A stretch of 64,000 nucleotides of DNA from Anaerolineae bacterium (GTDB lineage Bacteria; Chloroflexota; Anaerolineae; Aggregatilineales; Phototrophicaceae), in NCBI GenBank assembly GCA_022843745.1, contig JALHNB010000001.1, positions 276,019 through 340,018 of the forward strand. The letters are read 5' to 3'. The translations under genes and the position numbers were made by a program. The stretch's first letter is position 1, and each line of letters starts with the position of its first letter. Shown in pieces: positions 1 to 8,387 of the stretch. The notes under the pieces were generated by a model that saw nothing but the letters and a program-made list of their open reading frames with translations, searched no databases and was not told where the DNA came from.

Positions 1-1274
1 TGTACCAGAATAACGCCTGCTGCCGTTCCCCATATCAGCGCGGCGATTTTGACGATGATCGCGGAGCGCATTAATCCAAGCGCACGATACAGCGGGCCAA
101 AAACGCCGCCGACGGTTGTCACCGCGCCATAGACAGCAATAACCGGAAGCAGTGGCACGGCTGGCAGCCAACTATTACCATAGATAAAAGCCGCAATCGG
201 CTCACCAATCGCCATAACAAGAATGACCAGCAGCCCGTAAAACCCAATTGCGCCTATCGTCAGTGCGCCAATCACACGGTTAAAATTGCGCCACAAATTG
301 GCATAATCGCGCCGTCCGATGGCTTGCGGCACAACCGTTTGCATATTATCAAAAATGGCTGAGGTGAGTGTATTGGGAAGCTGCATGGCCTTGAGCGCCA
401 ATTGCAGATAGCCTGCCGCTTCTTTCCCCGCGAAAATACCGACAATTTGCATCGGAATCTGCATGAAAAAATTGGCGATATTTCGATCCAGCGCAATCGC
501 GAATCCAAATCGCCAGTATGGACGCAGCGCTATGGTACGCGCACGGGCGAGAATTGTGGTAAAGGCCGGGTATGGCAAAATACCTTTTGTCCGTTCGCGG
601 CGATACAGCCACAATGATAAAAACATGGTCGTATAAGAATAAATCAGCCGTCCAGCTAACATGCCCGGCGCGGTGGGGCTGGCGATGAGCGCCGCGACGA
701 CACATCCCGCCAACAAGACCAAATTGATGTTTTCCAGCACGGCAGCGATTCGCATCGAGCGACGGCTTTGCAGCGCGATGACGACGAGATTGTAAATGGC
801 ATCGGGTAGCAAAACCAGCGTGTAAATCGCCGCCAGCGTACCGATGCGTGGCTCAGGGATTTTGAACATGACGGGTAAACGCGGTGTGCTTAAGAGCGTA
901 ACCTCATGACTGTAGAGCCATGAGGCCAGCGGTGTGCCTAATAAAAGCAAAAGCGCAAAGCATATCGCCGCCCACATCGCCGCGATTTTGATATAAAAGG
1001 CCATCAGATTCAGCGCTTCGTCGGCATTATTTGCGCCGACAGCAGCCGAAAGCCGCGTAACGGTGCTGGGCCCAATGCCAGTGAGATTGAACGACTGCCA
1101 TATGGCAACAAACGAAGCCACCAGCGCCCATTCGCCGTAAGCCCCTGGTCCCATCAGCCGCGCGATCAGCACCGACGAGACAAAGCTGATTCCAACACTG
1201 ATGAGCTTGCTGACCTGGAGCGCCAGCGTATCGCGCACGAATTTGCGCTGGAGAAAACGACGAAACGTTACCAC
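1..1274 (-). CDS. Wzx-like polysaccharide flippase, C-terminus cut by window edge
   Basis: An open frame runs from a GTG at 1274 leftwards off the window edge (at least 424 residues). It reads as a polytopic membrane protein with many hydrophobic segments. The N-terminus (VSKLISVGISFVSSVLIARL followed by MGPGAYGEWAL) is the classic first helix and loop of the MATE-like oligosaccharide flippases (polysaccharide biosynthesis / Wzx family), which move lipid-linked glycan repeat units across the cytoplasmic membrane. GTG is the first possible start after an in-frame stop, and GGAG lies about 10 bases upstream. It is the last visible gene of a run of co-directional glycosyltransferase genes, which fits a glycan export role. 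The glycan itself cannot be inferred. Family assignment is strong; the 3' end is missing. Confidence 0.85.
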   Translation of the reverse strand, partial: MVTFRRFLQRKFVRDTLALQVSKLISVGISFVSSVLIARLMGPGAYGEWALVASFVAIWQSFNLTGIGPSTVTRLSAAVGANNADEALNLMAFYIKIAAMWAAICFALLLLLGTPLASWLYSHEVTLLSTPRLPVMFKIPEPRIGTLAAIYTLVLLPDAIYNLVVIALQSRRSMRIAAVLENINLVLLAGCVVAALIASPTAPGMLAGRLIYSYTTMFLSLWLYRRERTKGILPYPAFTTILARARTIALRPYWRFGFAIALDRNIANFFMQIPMQIVGIFAGKEAAGYLQLALKAMQLPNTLTSAIFDNMQTVVPQAIGRRDYANLWRNFNRVIGALTIGAIGFYGLLVILVMAIGEPIAAFIYGNSWLPAVPLLPVIAVYGAVTTVGGVFGPLYRALGLMRSAIIVKIAALIWGTAAGVILV

Positions 1275-1295
1275 AACCGCGTCACTCCATAGGCA

Positions 1296-1517
1296 TTACA
1301 TATATTCACTAAAATCCTCAAGCGGCTCACCGAAATCATCAGCGATGACCATTAACCCCTTGGCGCTGCCAAATTGCGGACGTGGTTTAGGACGCACAAG
1401 CGGTACAAGCTGCACAACTTGTTTATCGTCCGCAACAATAAAAACATCTTCGCCGTTTATGGCAGCTTTGATTAAATCCGGCAGATGCGTTGCTGCGTCA
1501 TCAAGTTTAATGTTCAT
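1296..1517 (-). CDS. Orphan Phd/YefM-like antitoxin
   Basis: A 73-residue protein starting MNIKLDDAATHLPDLIKAAI with a GEDVFIVADDKQVVQLVPL core. This is the Phd/YefM (prevent-host-death) fold: the N-terminal half forms a DNA-binding dimer and the acidic C-terminal tail (DFGEPLEDFSEYM) normally wraps a VapC/PIN-type toxin. In such pairs the toxin usually begins at or just after the antitoxin stop. Here the next gene, 21 bases downstream, is a membrane flippase, and no PIN-domain frame is visible nearby. It is co-directional with the surrounding glycan genes and could be co-transcribed with them. Family call from sequence pattern; solitary status is directly seen. Confidence 0.75.
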   Translation of the reverse strand: MNIKLDDAATHLPDLIKAAINGEDVFIVADDKQVVQLVPLVRPKPRPQFGSAKGLMVIADDFGEPLEDFSEYM

Positions 1518-1552
1518 TTATCAAACTTCGTTTTATGATTGGGCGATCAAAT

Positions 1553-2713
1553 TCATTTTCGCACATTTTCATATACCTCGATCATCTGCTGCGCGACATG
1601 ATCCCAGGTTTGCGTTTGCGCCCGTGCTTTTCCGGCTGCCCCCATCTGTTTTGCGCGAACCGAGTCCGTCAGCAAACTGATGATAGCACCGGGTAAAGCG
1701 GCTGTCACGGCTGATTGCGGCACAAGCAAACCCGTTACCCCGTCCATGATAGCATCTTCCGCGCCACAGTCTGTCGTGCCGATCACGGGAAGTCCGGCTG
1801 CGCTGGCCTCTAAATGTGTCAGCCCGTAACCTTCAAATTTGCCGCCAATGTTCATCGAAGGCATCGCGAAAACGTCCGCTGCGCCATACCACGCCAGCAT
1901 TGTCGATTCGGGTACATGGCCGAGTAGTTGTACGCAGTCGTCTAAATTCAAGTCGCGAATCGTCGCTTTCACGCGCTCGACGTATGCGGGTTCAGCTTCC
2001 AGGCTGCCAATAATCACACATTGGGCATCTGACACCTGTCGCCGGACTTCAGCCATCGCCTGGACGAGTTCAAGTATGCCTTTGCGCCCTTTGACCGCGC
2101 CAACGCATAACACTGTTGGCCCACGTTTGGGCGAATCCAGCGGCGGCAGATTCGCGAATCGTTCGACATCTACGCCATTATTGACGACAACAGGCTGATT
2201 ACCCGGCAGCGCTGATTTCGCGACCTTTGCCGTATAACGACTCACACATACAATCTGCGCTCGATAGAACGCCCGCCGATAAATCGCGCCAGCAGGCCAG
2301 CGTCGGCGTGGGAGCAGGTCGATATAACTGCCGTGTGCCGTAACCACAAACGGCTTTTTCCCGGCAATCCACGCACCTGCCGGGGCATAAGGCTCAATCG
2401 CGGCATGAATGACATCACAATCCGCCAGTACAGATCGGACTTGGGATAAATTTTGGGTTAATTTGAGCAAAATATGCCGTTCCGCCGGAAAGGTGTTTGG
2501 CAGCAGGCGGTGCAGAATAATGCCTTCCACGTCTGAGCTGTTTCGTGTGGTCACAATCGTTACCTCTACGCCCGCGCGTTTTAAGGCTTGAATCAGGCTC
2601 AGGCAGTAATGCGCCCAACCGTGTCGATGGCTGAGATCGGACGCGAGAACGCCCACTTTCAGAATTGAGGATTGAGGACTGAGGACTGAGGGATCGCTAT
2701 GCACTTGACTCAT
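1553..2713 (-). CDS. Family 4 glycosyltransferase
   Basis: About 386 residues with the GT-B layout of GT4 retaining glycosyltransferases: an N-terminal acceptor half starting KVGVLASDLSHRHGWAHYC, and a C-terminal nucleotide-sugar half with VLCVGAVKGRKGI and the EX7E-type motif in FEGYGLTHLEASAAGLPVIG. It probably adds one sugar to a lipid-linked glycan on the cytoplasmic face. The start is uncertain. ATG at 2713 overlaps the stop of the upstream gene by one base (TGATG), and a GTG precedes it, but the first about 18 codons are made of a heptameric repeat (2666-2732). A GTG at 2656, just before the first real beta strand, is an alternative. Donor and acceptor are unknown. Confidence 0.9.
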   Translation of the reverse strand: MSQVHSDPSVLSPQSSILKVGVLASDLSHRHGWAHYCLSLIQALKRAGVEVTIVTTRNSSDVEGIILHRLLPNTFPAERHILLKLTQNLSQVRSVLADCDVIHAAIEPYAPAGAWIAGKKPFVVTAHGSYIDLLPRRRWPAGAIYRRAFYRAQIVCVSRYTAKVAKSALPGNQPVVVNNGVDVERFANLPPLDSPKRGPTVLCVGAVKGRKGILELVQAMAEVRRQVSDAQCVIIGSLEAEPAYVERVKATIRDLNLDDCVQLLGHVPESTMLAWYGAADVFAMPSMNIGGKFEGYGLTHLEASAAGLPVIGTTDCGAEDAIMDGVTGLLVPQSAVTAALPGAIISLLTDSVRAKQMGAAGKARAQTQTWDHVAQQMIEVYENVRK

Positions 2714-2732
2714 CACTCATGACTCATGATTT
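2666..2732. repeat. Heptamer repeat tract across a gene junction
   Basis: Two short runs of 7-bp units. 2666-2693 reads TGAGGAT, TGAGGAC, TGAGGAC, TGAGGGA. 2705-2732 reads TTGACTC, ATCACTC, ATGACTC, ATGATTT, which is AGTNNNN heptamers on the minus strand. The second run supplies the stop codon of the gene at 2713-3906 and the start of the gene at 1553-2713; the first run is translated as its N-terminal codons. Similar heptamers occur at 34830-34907, 36937-37002 and 44327-44354. Confidence 0.85.
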
Positions 2733-3906
2733 TTTTCAAAATCGCTTCTGCCCGTGCCGCCCAGGTATAATGCGCCATCACGCCTTCATATGCCCTGTCC
2801 GCTAGGTTCTTTCGCAGCACAGGATCATCCCGCAGTCGGATGATGGCTGCTGCCAGCGCATTCACATCCGATGGCGGAACAAGTAGAGCAGATTCGCCAT
2901 CAGTTACCACATCGGCAAACGCGGGCAAATCCGATGCCACAATCGCTCGGTGCGATGCCATATACTCGAACAATTTGATTGGTGACGCATAATAAGCGAA
3001 ATGCTCTGTCCAGGGGAAGGGCATCGCGCAAACATCAAATGCGCTCAGATACAACGGCACACGTTCTGGCAAAACGTGTCCGGCGTATAAAAAGCGCGAT
3101 TCCGGCAGCCCGCTATCAATCCACTGGTGCCTCAAATTTTCAGCCATATCGTCTGGCCCACCCACCAGCGCCAATGAAATGCCTTCGACCTGCCGCAGCG
3201 CCTCGACCAGTGTACCAATCCCTTTATCCATCGTCATCGTGTGCAGTCGCCCGACATAGCCAACGACGAACGCATCTTGCGGCCAGCCAATTTCCTGCCT
3301 GGCCTGCTGCTGATCGGGAATATTTTCGAAGCGTTCGCGGCGAATGCCATCATGTGCGGCTAATACTCGTGATGGGTCTGCGCCCAATTTGATGAGCTGA
3401 TCACCCAGGTTTGGAGTCACCGGAATCACTGTGCCGACGCGCCGTATCACCTGTCGCTGCAACCACCGTCCGCGTCCTGTCAATGAAAATTTATGCGCTT
3501 CATAAACCAGCTTTTGCCGGGGTTTGATAAAACTCAACAGCAGCAGCATGATCGCATCGCGGCTGTAATAAATATCGGCTGATGTAAACAGTGCCATCAC
3601 CAGCGCGACCAGCGCGAATGTGCCGGATTGCAGAAAAAAAACGAGCTTCGCCGCGAGATTATTTTGTTCCGCGACCAGCGGCATCAGGTCGATACACGGC
3701 AGCCGCCGGACATTAAAATTGCGCTTCACACCATAGTATGCCCAGGGGTCGGCAATCGCACTCATTTGCGGTGTGTTGAAGCGCCGTGTCACCCACAGCT
3801 TTACATTTGCTCCGGCATCCACAAAAGCCTCACAGTTCTGCATAATTTGCAGGCCGTGTGCCTTTTCGGTGGGAAAGCGCATGTTGGCGATATACAGTAA
3901 TTTCAT
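2713..3906 (-). CDS. Family 4 glycosyltransferase
   Basis: About 397 residues when started at ATG 3906 (MKLLYIANMRFPTEKAHGLQ). That is the usual N-terminal strand and glycine-rich loop of GT4 enzymes, and the ATG overlaps the stop of the upstream methyltransferase as ATGA. A longer frame to 4017 exists, but its extra 37 residues are low-complexity His/Arg and antisense-like. The donor half has GYVGRLHTMTMDKGI and the motif PIKLFEYMASHRAIVASDLP. It probably transfers a sugar during surface glycan assembly. The C-terminal residues and stop (IMSHE) lie in a heptamer repeat. Substrates are unknown. Confidence 0.9.
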   Translation of the reverse strand: MKLLYIANMRFPTEKAHGLQIMQNCEAFVDAGANVKLWVTRRFNTPQMSAIADPWAYYGVKRNFNVRRLPCIDLMPLVAEQNNLAAKLVFFLQSGTFALVALVMALFTSADIYYSRDAIMLLLLSFIKPRQKLVYEAHKFSLTGRGRWLQRQVIRRVGTVIPVTPNLGDQLIKLGADPSRVLAAHDGIRRERFENIPDQQQARQEIGWPQDAFVVGYVGRLHTMTMDKGIGTLVEALRQVEGISLALVGGPDDMAENLRHQWIDSGLPESRFLYAGHVLPERVPLYLSAFDVCAMPFPWTEHFAYYASPIKLFEYMASHRAIVASDLPAFADVVTDGESALLVPPSDVNALAAAIIRLRDDPVLRKNLADRAYEGVMAHYTWAARAEAILKKIMSHE

Positions 3907-4673
3907 GGTGTGGTTATGGTGGCGCTGACGGTGATGATGCCGATGCCGTAGCGTCCTGTATATGGCTCGTGGATAATTTCGCGAGTCTGGGGCTGGCTGA
4001 TTTTGATCTCTTCCCACAGCCGCGCGACTTCAATTGTGGAGTCAAAACGGTTGGGGCGAACATCGTGGAATGCGATCAACCCGCCGGGACGCACAAGCCC
4101 AGCATAAAGTTCATAATCTTTTTTCACCCCGGCATAGCGGTGATCGCCATCAATGAACAAAAAATCAATCGGACGCTGATCCAGAAGTTTTAAAATCTGC
4201 TCTCGTGTGCTGGCTTGCTGGCTGTCCACACGCAGCAGGTCAAGGCGGCAGTTGGGACGATTGACGATAAACAGCCGATACAATTTTTCACGCGCGTTGG
4301 CATACCCCCCGCCATGTATCCCACCCGGCAGGTCAATGCTGATAAGGTGTTCCAGGATAGGCGAACATTGACTCCAGAGGCACAAAGTCCCGCCGTCGCG
4401 CGTCCCGATTTCGACGACGACACGCGGTTGAATAGCCGCGACATGACTCAGCAGGCCAGAAATTTCATCACGATTCTGATTTGGCTTCAGACTTCGGTAA
4501 AATCCCGCACCACGATAATTCCAGATGAGATCGAGCGCGTTTTCGGTTTGCGTCAGTTGAGTCAAAAATTCCTGTCGTGCGCGCGGCCAATAGTAGCTGT
4601 CGAGCAGCCTGTTTCGCAGCACCATAGCGGCTTGTCCCGCCTGACTCGATTTGAATTTACGGATCAGATTCAT
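3903..4673 (-). CDS. Class I SAM-dependent methyltransferase, CmcI/Methyltransf_24-like
   Basis: A 256-residue protein with SAM-binding motif I (VVVEIGTRDGGTLCLWSQ, about residues 85-102), an acidic motif IDFLFIDGDHRYAGVKKDY and the following LVRPGGLIAFHDV. This pattern is typical of the Methyltransf_24 / cephalosporin-hydroxylase (CmcI)-like group, often found in glycan and natural-product clusters. It sits between two glycosyltransferase genes with ATGA overlaps on both sides, so it most likely O-methylates a sugar of the same glycan. The methyl acceptor is inferred only from context. Confidence 0.85.
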   Translation of the reverse strand: MNLIRKFKSSQAGQAAMVLRNRLLDSYYWPRARQEFLTQLTQTENALDLIWNYRGAGFYRSLKPNQNRDEISGLLSHVAAIQPRVVVEIGTRDGGTLCLWSQCSPILEHLISIDLPGGIHGGGYANAREKLYRLFIVNRPNCRLDLLRVDSQQASTREQILKLLDQRPIDFLFIDGDHRYAGVKKDYELYAGLVRPGGLIAFHDVRPNRFDSTIEVARLWEEIKISQPQTREIIHEPYTGRYGIGIITVSATITTP

Positions 4674-5704
4674 CGCATATGTTCCAGTATTGCCTTTAAA
4701 TGCGCACCGATATGTTCCGGCAAAAATTCGCTCTCTATGCGCGATCTTCCCGCCAAACGTAGCGCTTCCTGCTTTTGAGGTGAGTCTGCCAGCTCAAGAA
4801 TCGCGTCTGCCAGAGCAGTGGGGTCGGCGGGCGGGACGGTGATAAGTTGTTCGCCGGGTGTGAAAAACTCGCTCAGGGCAGGCGATTCGGCAGTGATAAT
4901 CGGGCGACCCAGCGCCAGAGCCTCAAAAATTTTTGTGGGGACAACATAGCGCGTTTTGGGCGCATCGGCAAACACGCCAAGCATGATAGTACTGCGCGTT
5001 TGCATCGCCATCAATTCATCTTTTGGGAAATACCCCGGCACAAAATGGGCGTTTTTCAATTTCAATTCGGCGACACGTTTGATCGCTGCCGGGTAGGTCT
5101 GCCCTTTGCCGATCAATTCAAATCGAATTTCGGGCAGCATTTTTGCCGCGCGTAAAATCACCTCAACGCCGTGAAATGGAATGTATGTCCCCGTGTATTG
5201 CACGACGATTTCGCCGTCAGCGAGTGGCAGCATCGGCAGATCGCGCACGCCGACGGGTAAAACCCGCATCCGGTGCAAGGGTTTGCCCAATAATTTTTGA
5301 AATGCCTCGCGGTGAGCGTTGGTGTCCGTCAGCGTGGTCATGCGCGTCGTGTTGAATTGATCGACCAGCCGGAAAATCTGCTTTTTCGCTCCTGAGACTT
5401 TTCCCCGGTCTTCCGCCGCATCCACAAGGCCGATCAGATAATCCAGCAGAATAGGCTGGCGATAAATTTGCCCCAACCCCCACACGAACGGCGCGAGAAG
5501 CTGGTTAAACGCCGGAATAATGATCGCGTCAAATTTTTCGTCGCGTGGGAACACCTGCGACAGATGCCGGACGCGCCCCGGTGTGCGATATTCTAGTGGT
5601 ATCGGGCGTAATTCGACCTCGACACCAACTCGCTGCAAGCCCTCGCGGATCACATAATGGCGGGCATAATCCGGCTGAAATGCTCCTAAAATACAGACAC
5701 GCAT
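4670..5704 (-). CDS. Family 4 glycosyltransferase
   Basis: About 344 residues starting MRVCILGAFQPDYARHYVI at ATG 5704; a TTG immediately upstream is less likely. The GT-B C-terminal half carries VVQYTGTYIPFHGVEVILRA and the donor-site motif PTKIFEALALGRPIITAESP. Its stop overlaps the next gene's start (ATGA), consistent with translational coupling inside the glycan operon. The N-terminal acceptor domain is divergent, so the acceptor cannot be guessed. It is about 40 residues shorter than many GT4 proteins, but the core motifs are complete. Confidence 0.87.
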   Translation of the reverse strand: MRVCILGAFQPDYARHYVIREGLQRVGVEVELRPIPLEYRTPGRVRHLSQVFPRDEKFDAIIIPAFNQLLAPFVWGLGQIYRQPILLDYLIGLVDAAEDRGKVSGAKKQIFRLVDQFNTTRMTTLTDTNAHREAFQKLLGKPLHRMRVLPVGVRDLPMLPLADGEIVVQYTGTYIPFHGVEVILRAAKMLPEIRFELIGKGQTYPAAIKRVAELKLKNAHFVPGYFPKDELMAMQTRSTIMLGVFADAPKTRYVVPTKIFEALALGRPIITAESPALSEFFTPGEQLITVPPADPTALADAILELADSPQKQEALRLAGRSRIESEFLPEHIGAHLKAILEHMR

Positions 5705-5728
5705 CAAACAACCTTCACTTCGTTGTGT

Positions 5729-6784
5729 CTAAAGTATTTCATCGACTAACTTCCCGACTAATCTTTCCAGGCTGTGATCGCGCACGACGATTTCGCGCAG
5801 TTCGCAGCCTAATTCGCGCCTCTGTTGCGGCGAACGCCTTGCGAGGTTTGCCAGTTTTTCGACCAATATTTCCGGCGAGTCCGGCGCGACCAGCAAATCA
5901 GCCCTCCATTTTTGCAGAACAGGTGTAAAAGCTTCGTTGGCGGTGATGACAGGCAGGCCGCAGCTCATCGCTTCCAATACCGCCTTGTCGATGCTGCCTG
6001 TATTGCTCAGGTTGACCATCACATCCGCCGCGTGGTAAATCGGCACGACCTGATGATATGGGATGCTGCCCAAAAATTCGACAACTTCGGTTAATTCGTT
6101 ACCTACGGCTTGATCGCGCAGTTGTTTTTCGTAAACCATATGCTGCGAGTCTGCCCCGCCGACGATGCGCAGGCGAAAATTTTGCTCCTGCTGCTTCAGT
6201 AGCCGCGCGGCCTCGATTAGAACTTCAATCTGTTTGATTGGGGCGATGCGGCTGACACTGAGAATAGTGAATACTTGATTATGCGGCGAGTCATCAGGTG
6301 AAAACATCTCGGTATCAATGCCATGTCCTGTGACGATGATTTTTCGGCTGGGGAGGCGAAAACTTTCTGGCGAAGCGGTGACAACATGATCGACCAGTTT
6401 TTCAGCCAGTTTCAGCTTGGTCGTCACCGATTTGTGCGCGTACCAGAGCGTCGTCGGTATGCGATATAACTTGAGCAGCGGGGCAGCCATCACCGCGAAC
6501 AACGGCTGCATGTGCGCGAAACAGGCATCATAGCGATTTCGGCGCAGCAGATCGCCCAAAATTCGATAAAATTCGAGGGTGCGGCGGGTATCCCCATAAC
6601 CGCGTTCTTTGCCAACGGAATACACCCACACATTTGGCGCGAGTTCCAGCCGACCCGACTGCATCGTCAATACGTCAATCTGCTGACAACGCTTCGCCAG
6701 CGCATTAATCCAGACGGTGGTGAAGCCTAGAATCGGATCATCGGCATCGGTGACGAGGTTGAACAGCAGCAGGCGCTCGATCAT
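5729..6784 (-). CDS. Family 4 glycosyltransferase
   Basis: A 351-residue GT-B enzyme starting MIERLLLFNLVTDADDPIL. The donor half has FTILSVSRIAPIKQIEVLIE, the ligand motif VEFLGSIPYHQVVPIYHAAD and a TGSIDKAVLEAMSCGLPVI version of the EX7E motif. The ATG overlaps the stop of the upstream glycosyltransferase (ATGA), and the next gene follows after 24 bases. It is likely cytoplasmic or membrane-peripheral and adds one residue of the glycan. Which sugar is not readable from sequence. Confidence 0.9.
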   Translation of the reverse strand: MIERLLLFNLVTDADDPILGFTTVWINALAKRCQQIDVLTMQSGRLELAPNVWVYSVGKERGYGDTRRTLEFYRILGDLLRRNRYDACFAHMQPLFAVMAAPLLKLYRIPTTLWYAHKSVTTKLKLAEKLVDHVVTASPESFRLPSRKIIVTGHGIDTEMFSPDDSPHNQVFTILSVSRIAPIKQIEVLIEAARLLKQQEQNFRLRIVGGADSQHMVYEKQLRDQAVGNELTEVVEFLGSIPYHQVVPIYHAADVMVNLSNTGSIDKAVLEAMSCGLPVITANEAFTPVLQKWRADLLVAPDSPEILVEKLANLARRSPQQRRELGCELREIVVRDHSLERLVGKLVDEIL

Positions 6785-7995
6785 GCTGATTCGCCCCGCG
6801 CCAAAATCGCTGCTGCATCCTCAAACAGTCGCCGATAGCCTTCCATATACACGTCGGTTGAAAAATATTGTGCCGCGAAATCACGCCCTTCTGCGCCCAT
6901 ACTGTCCACATCCGGGTTTTGCATGACTTTGCGCAGTGCGGTTTCCAGCGCGTCAGCGTTCTCCGGCGGAACGAGATAGCCATTAATGCCATCCTGAATC
7001 ACGTCCGGTATGCCGGAAACATGTGTCGCGACAACCGGCATCGCTGCCAGCATGGCCTCGACCACAACGCGCGGCAGCCCTTCCGAACTCGACGGCAGAA
7101 CCATCGCTCGGCAGCGCCCCAGGTATCCCGCCAATTCAGCCTGCGCGACCCGCCCCACAAATGTCACTCGATTTAATAATCCCAATCGCTCAACCTGGGC
7201 TTTAAGCTGCGACGTGTATTGGGGATTATCCGCGCTGCCCACCAGCCACAGATGGCTATCAGCGTATTCCGGCGCGATCTTTGCGAAGGCATCCAGCAGA
7301 AAATGGATGCCCTTGCGCGGGATTAGCACACCGACATAGACGAGATCATGGGTTTGTGACGGCAATTTTTCGCGCTGAATATTTTTAAAAGTGTCCAGGT
7401 CTGTCCATGTGATGAACTTATGCAGCGGGATTCTCGGTGGAGACCAGTCCTGCAACTGCTGGCGGGTATTACTGGAAACTGCGCGTAATAGGTTGGCATG
7501 GCGCAGGCTGTAACGTGCGACCCTATTCATCACTTGCTGGATCGCTCCCGCGAACGGCATCCGGCGCTGCAAAAAAACAGCGACCTCAAAATCGGCGTGA
7601 CTCTCGATAATCAGAATCAGCCGTTTGCCGAAAACACGCGCGATTTGCTTCACCAACGCGCCGATCAAGCCGAAATAGGGGTCATGGGCGACGATCACCC
7701 GCACACCATGCGCAAAAACCAACCATAAGAGCAGCAGCGGCGCAAGCATATACATCGTGGCGTAACGCAAAAGGGCGATGGGCAGCGCAGGCAGCAGGTA
7801 AAACCGGGCATGTGGCGCGAAGTAACGCGGATGCCAATCGCTCGAAAAGCTAATGACGAAAATCTCGATCCCCAGCCGTTCGTGCAGTGTGCGCCATTTT
7901 TTATCCTGCGTGGCATCCAGCGGATCGGTATAACGTGTGCCGCCCACCCAGCAAATATGCAAATTGAGCCGTCTTCCGTTCATGAGTTCTGTCAT
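6781..7995 (-). CDS. Family 4 glycosyltransferase, first gene of the minus-strand glycan operon
   Basis: A 404-residue GT4 protein. The N-terminal half includes LNLHICWVGGTRYTDPLDAT and one or two hydrophobic stretches around residues 75-100 that could attach it to the membrane. The donor half has DLVYVGVLIPRKGIHFLLDA and SSSEGLPRVVVEAMLAAMPV. It is the 5'-most gene of the cluster. ATG 7995 was chosen although no ordinary Shine-Dalgarno precedes it: a 29-bp palindrome ends two bases before the codon. An internal ATG at 7983 is an alternative start. Function in glycan assembly is inferred from family and neighbours. Confidence 0.88.
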   Translation of the reverse strand: MTELMNGRRLNLHICWVGGTRYTDPLDATQDKKWRTLHERLGIEIFVISFSSDWHPRYFAPHARFYLLPALPIALLRYATMYMLAPLLLLWLVFAHGVRVIVAHDPYFGLIGALVKQIARVFGKRLILIIESHADFEVAVFLQRRMPFAGAIQQVMNRVARYSLRHANLLRAVSSNTRQQLQDWSPPRIPLHKFITWTDLDTFKNIQREKLPSQTHDLVYVGVLIPRKGIHFLLDAFAKIAPEYADSHLWLVGSADNPQYTSQLKAQVERLGLLNRVTFVGRVAQAELAGYLGRCRAMVLPSSSEGLPRVVVEAMLAAMPVVATHVSGIPDVIQDGINGYLVPPENADALETALRKVMQNPDVDSMGAEGRDFAAQYFSTDVYMEGYRRLFEDAAAILARGESA

Positions 7996-7997
7996 TT

Positions 7998-8026
7998 GTA
8001 GGGGCGGGTCTCAGACCCGCCCTTAC
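7998..8026. repeat. GC-rich REP-like palindrome
   Basis: Dyad GTAGGGGCGGGTCT - C - AGACCCGCCCTTAC: 14-bp arms with one mismatch around a single central base. The same core (GGGCAGGTCT C AGACCTGCCC) recurs at 54710-54730. It ends two bases before the start codon of the glycosyltransferase at 7995, so in the mRNA it would occupy the ribosome-binding region. Confidence 0.85.
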
Positions 8027-8099
8027 GAAAATGGTCGCTGAATGAATTTGAGAAATCGAATAATCCGCCCGCAGTGTAGCAAAGTTACGATCATTTGCC

Positions 8100-8150
8100 T
8101 ATCTTCTACCCCCATTGATGGCGAGTTGACTATTCTCTACCCCCAGTTAT
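8100..8150. repeat. Two-copy 31-bp imperfect direct repeat
   Basis: TATCTTCTACCCCCATTGATG begins near 8100 and TATTCTCTACCCCCAGTTATG near 8131; the CTACCCCC cores are exactly 31 bases apart (8106 and 8137). It lies in the likely promoter region of the minus-strand glycan operon. Other contiguous repeats of about 30-31 bp occur at 31383, 32370 and 57475. Confidence 0.6.
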
Positions 8151-8237
8151 GAGGTTATTAGTCGTTTGGATTCGGTTTATACTGTTTGAGTGAATCAAAC
8201 ATTCGTTCGAAAGGGAACACTCAACCAGAGTGCAATA

Positions 8238-8387
8238 ATGATATTCGTGGATCGCAGAAAAAACTGGCTTTGGTGCCAGATTCGGAAGTGGCAGTATGCT
8301 CTGCGCCGCCGAGTCATCAATTATCATCATATGAGCGACGAAATGGATGCCCTGCGGCGCGAGATTCAGGAATGCGATAAAAACTAG
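8238..8387 (+). CDS. Possible small protein, 49 residues
   Basis: A frame from ATG 8238 gives MIFVDRRKNWLWCQIRKWQ and ends in a charged, helix-prone tail with EMDALRREIQEC. A GTG at 8190 would extend it by 16 residues. There is no clear Shine-Dalgarno; a short hairpin (CACTC aacca GAGTG) sits just upstream. The stop is 11 bases from the convergent stop of the GH3 gene. The residue pattern (aromatic-basic half, then an amphipathic helix) is more protein-like than most random frames, but no family is recognised. Confidence 0.25.
   Translation: MIFVDRRKNWLWCQIRKWQYALRRRVINYHHMSDEMDALRREIQECDKN

Noticed and set aside
1296-1517. Complete toxin-antitoxin system
   Set aside because: Only the antitoxin is present; no PIN or RelE-like frame lies on either side.
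1201-1680. 159-residue plus-strand frame opposite the antitoxin and the gene ends
   Set aside because: It overlaps three well-supported minus-strand genes and has a low-complexity Ser/Arg composition typical of antisense frames.
3907-4017. 37-residue N-terminal extension of the glycosyltransferase at 2713-3906
   Set aside because: The extension overlaps the end of the methyltransferase gene and is a His/Arg-rich out-of-frame translation; the ATGA junction at 3903-3906 is the natural start.
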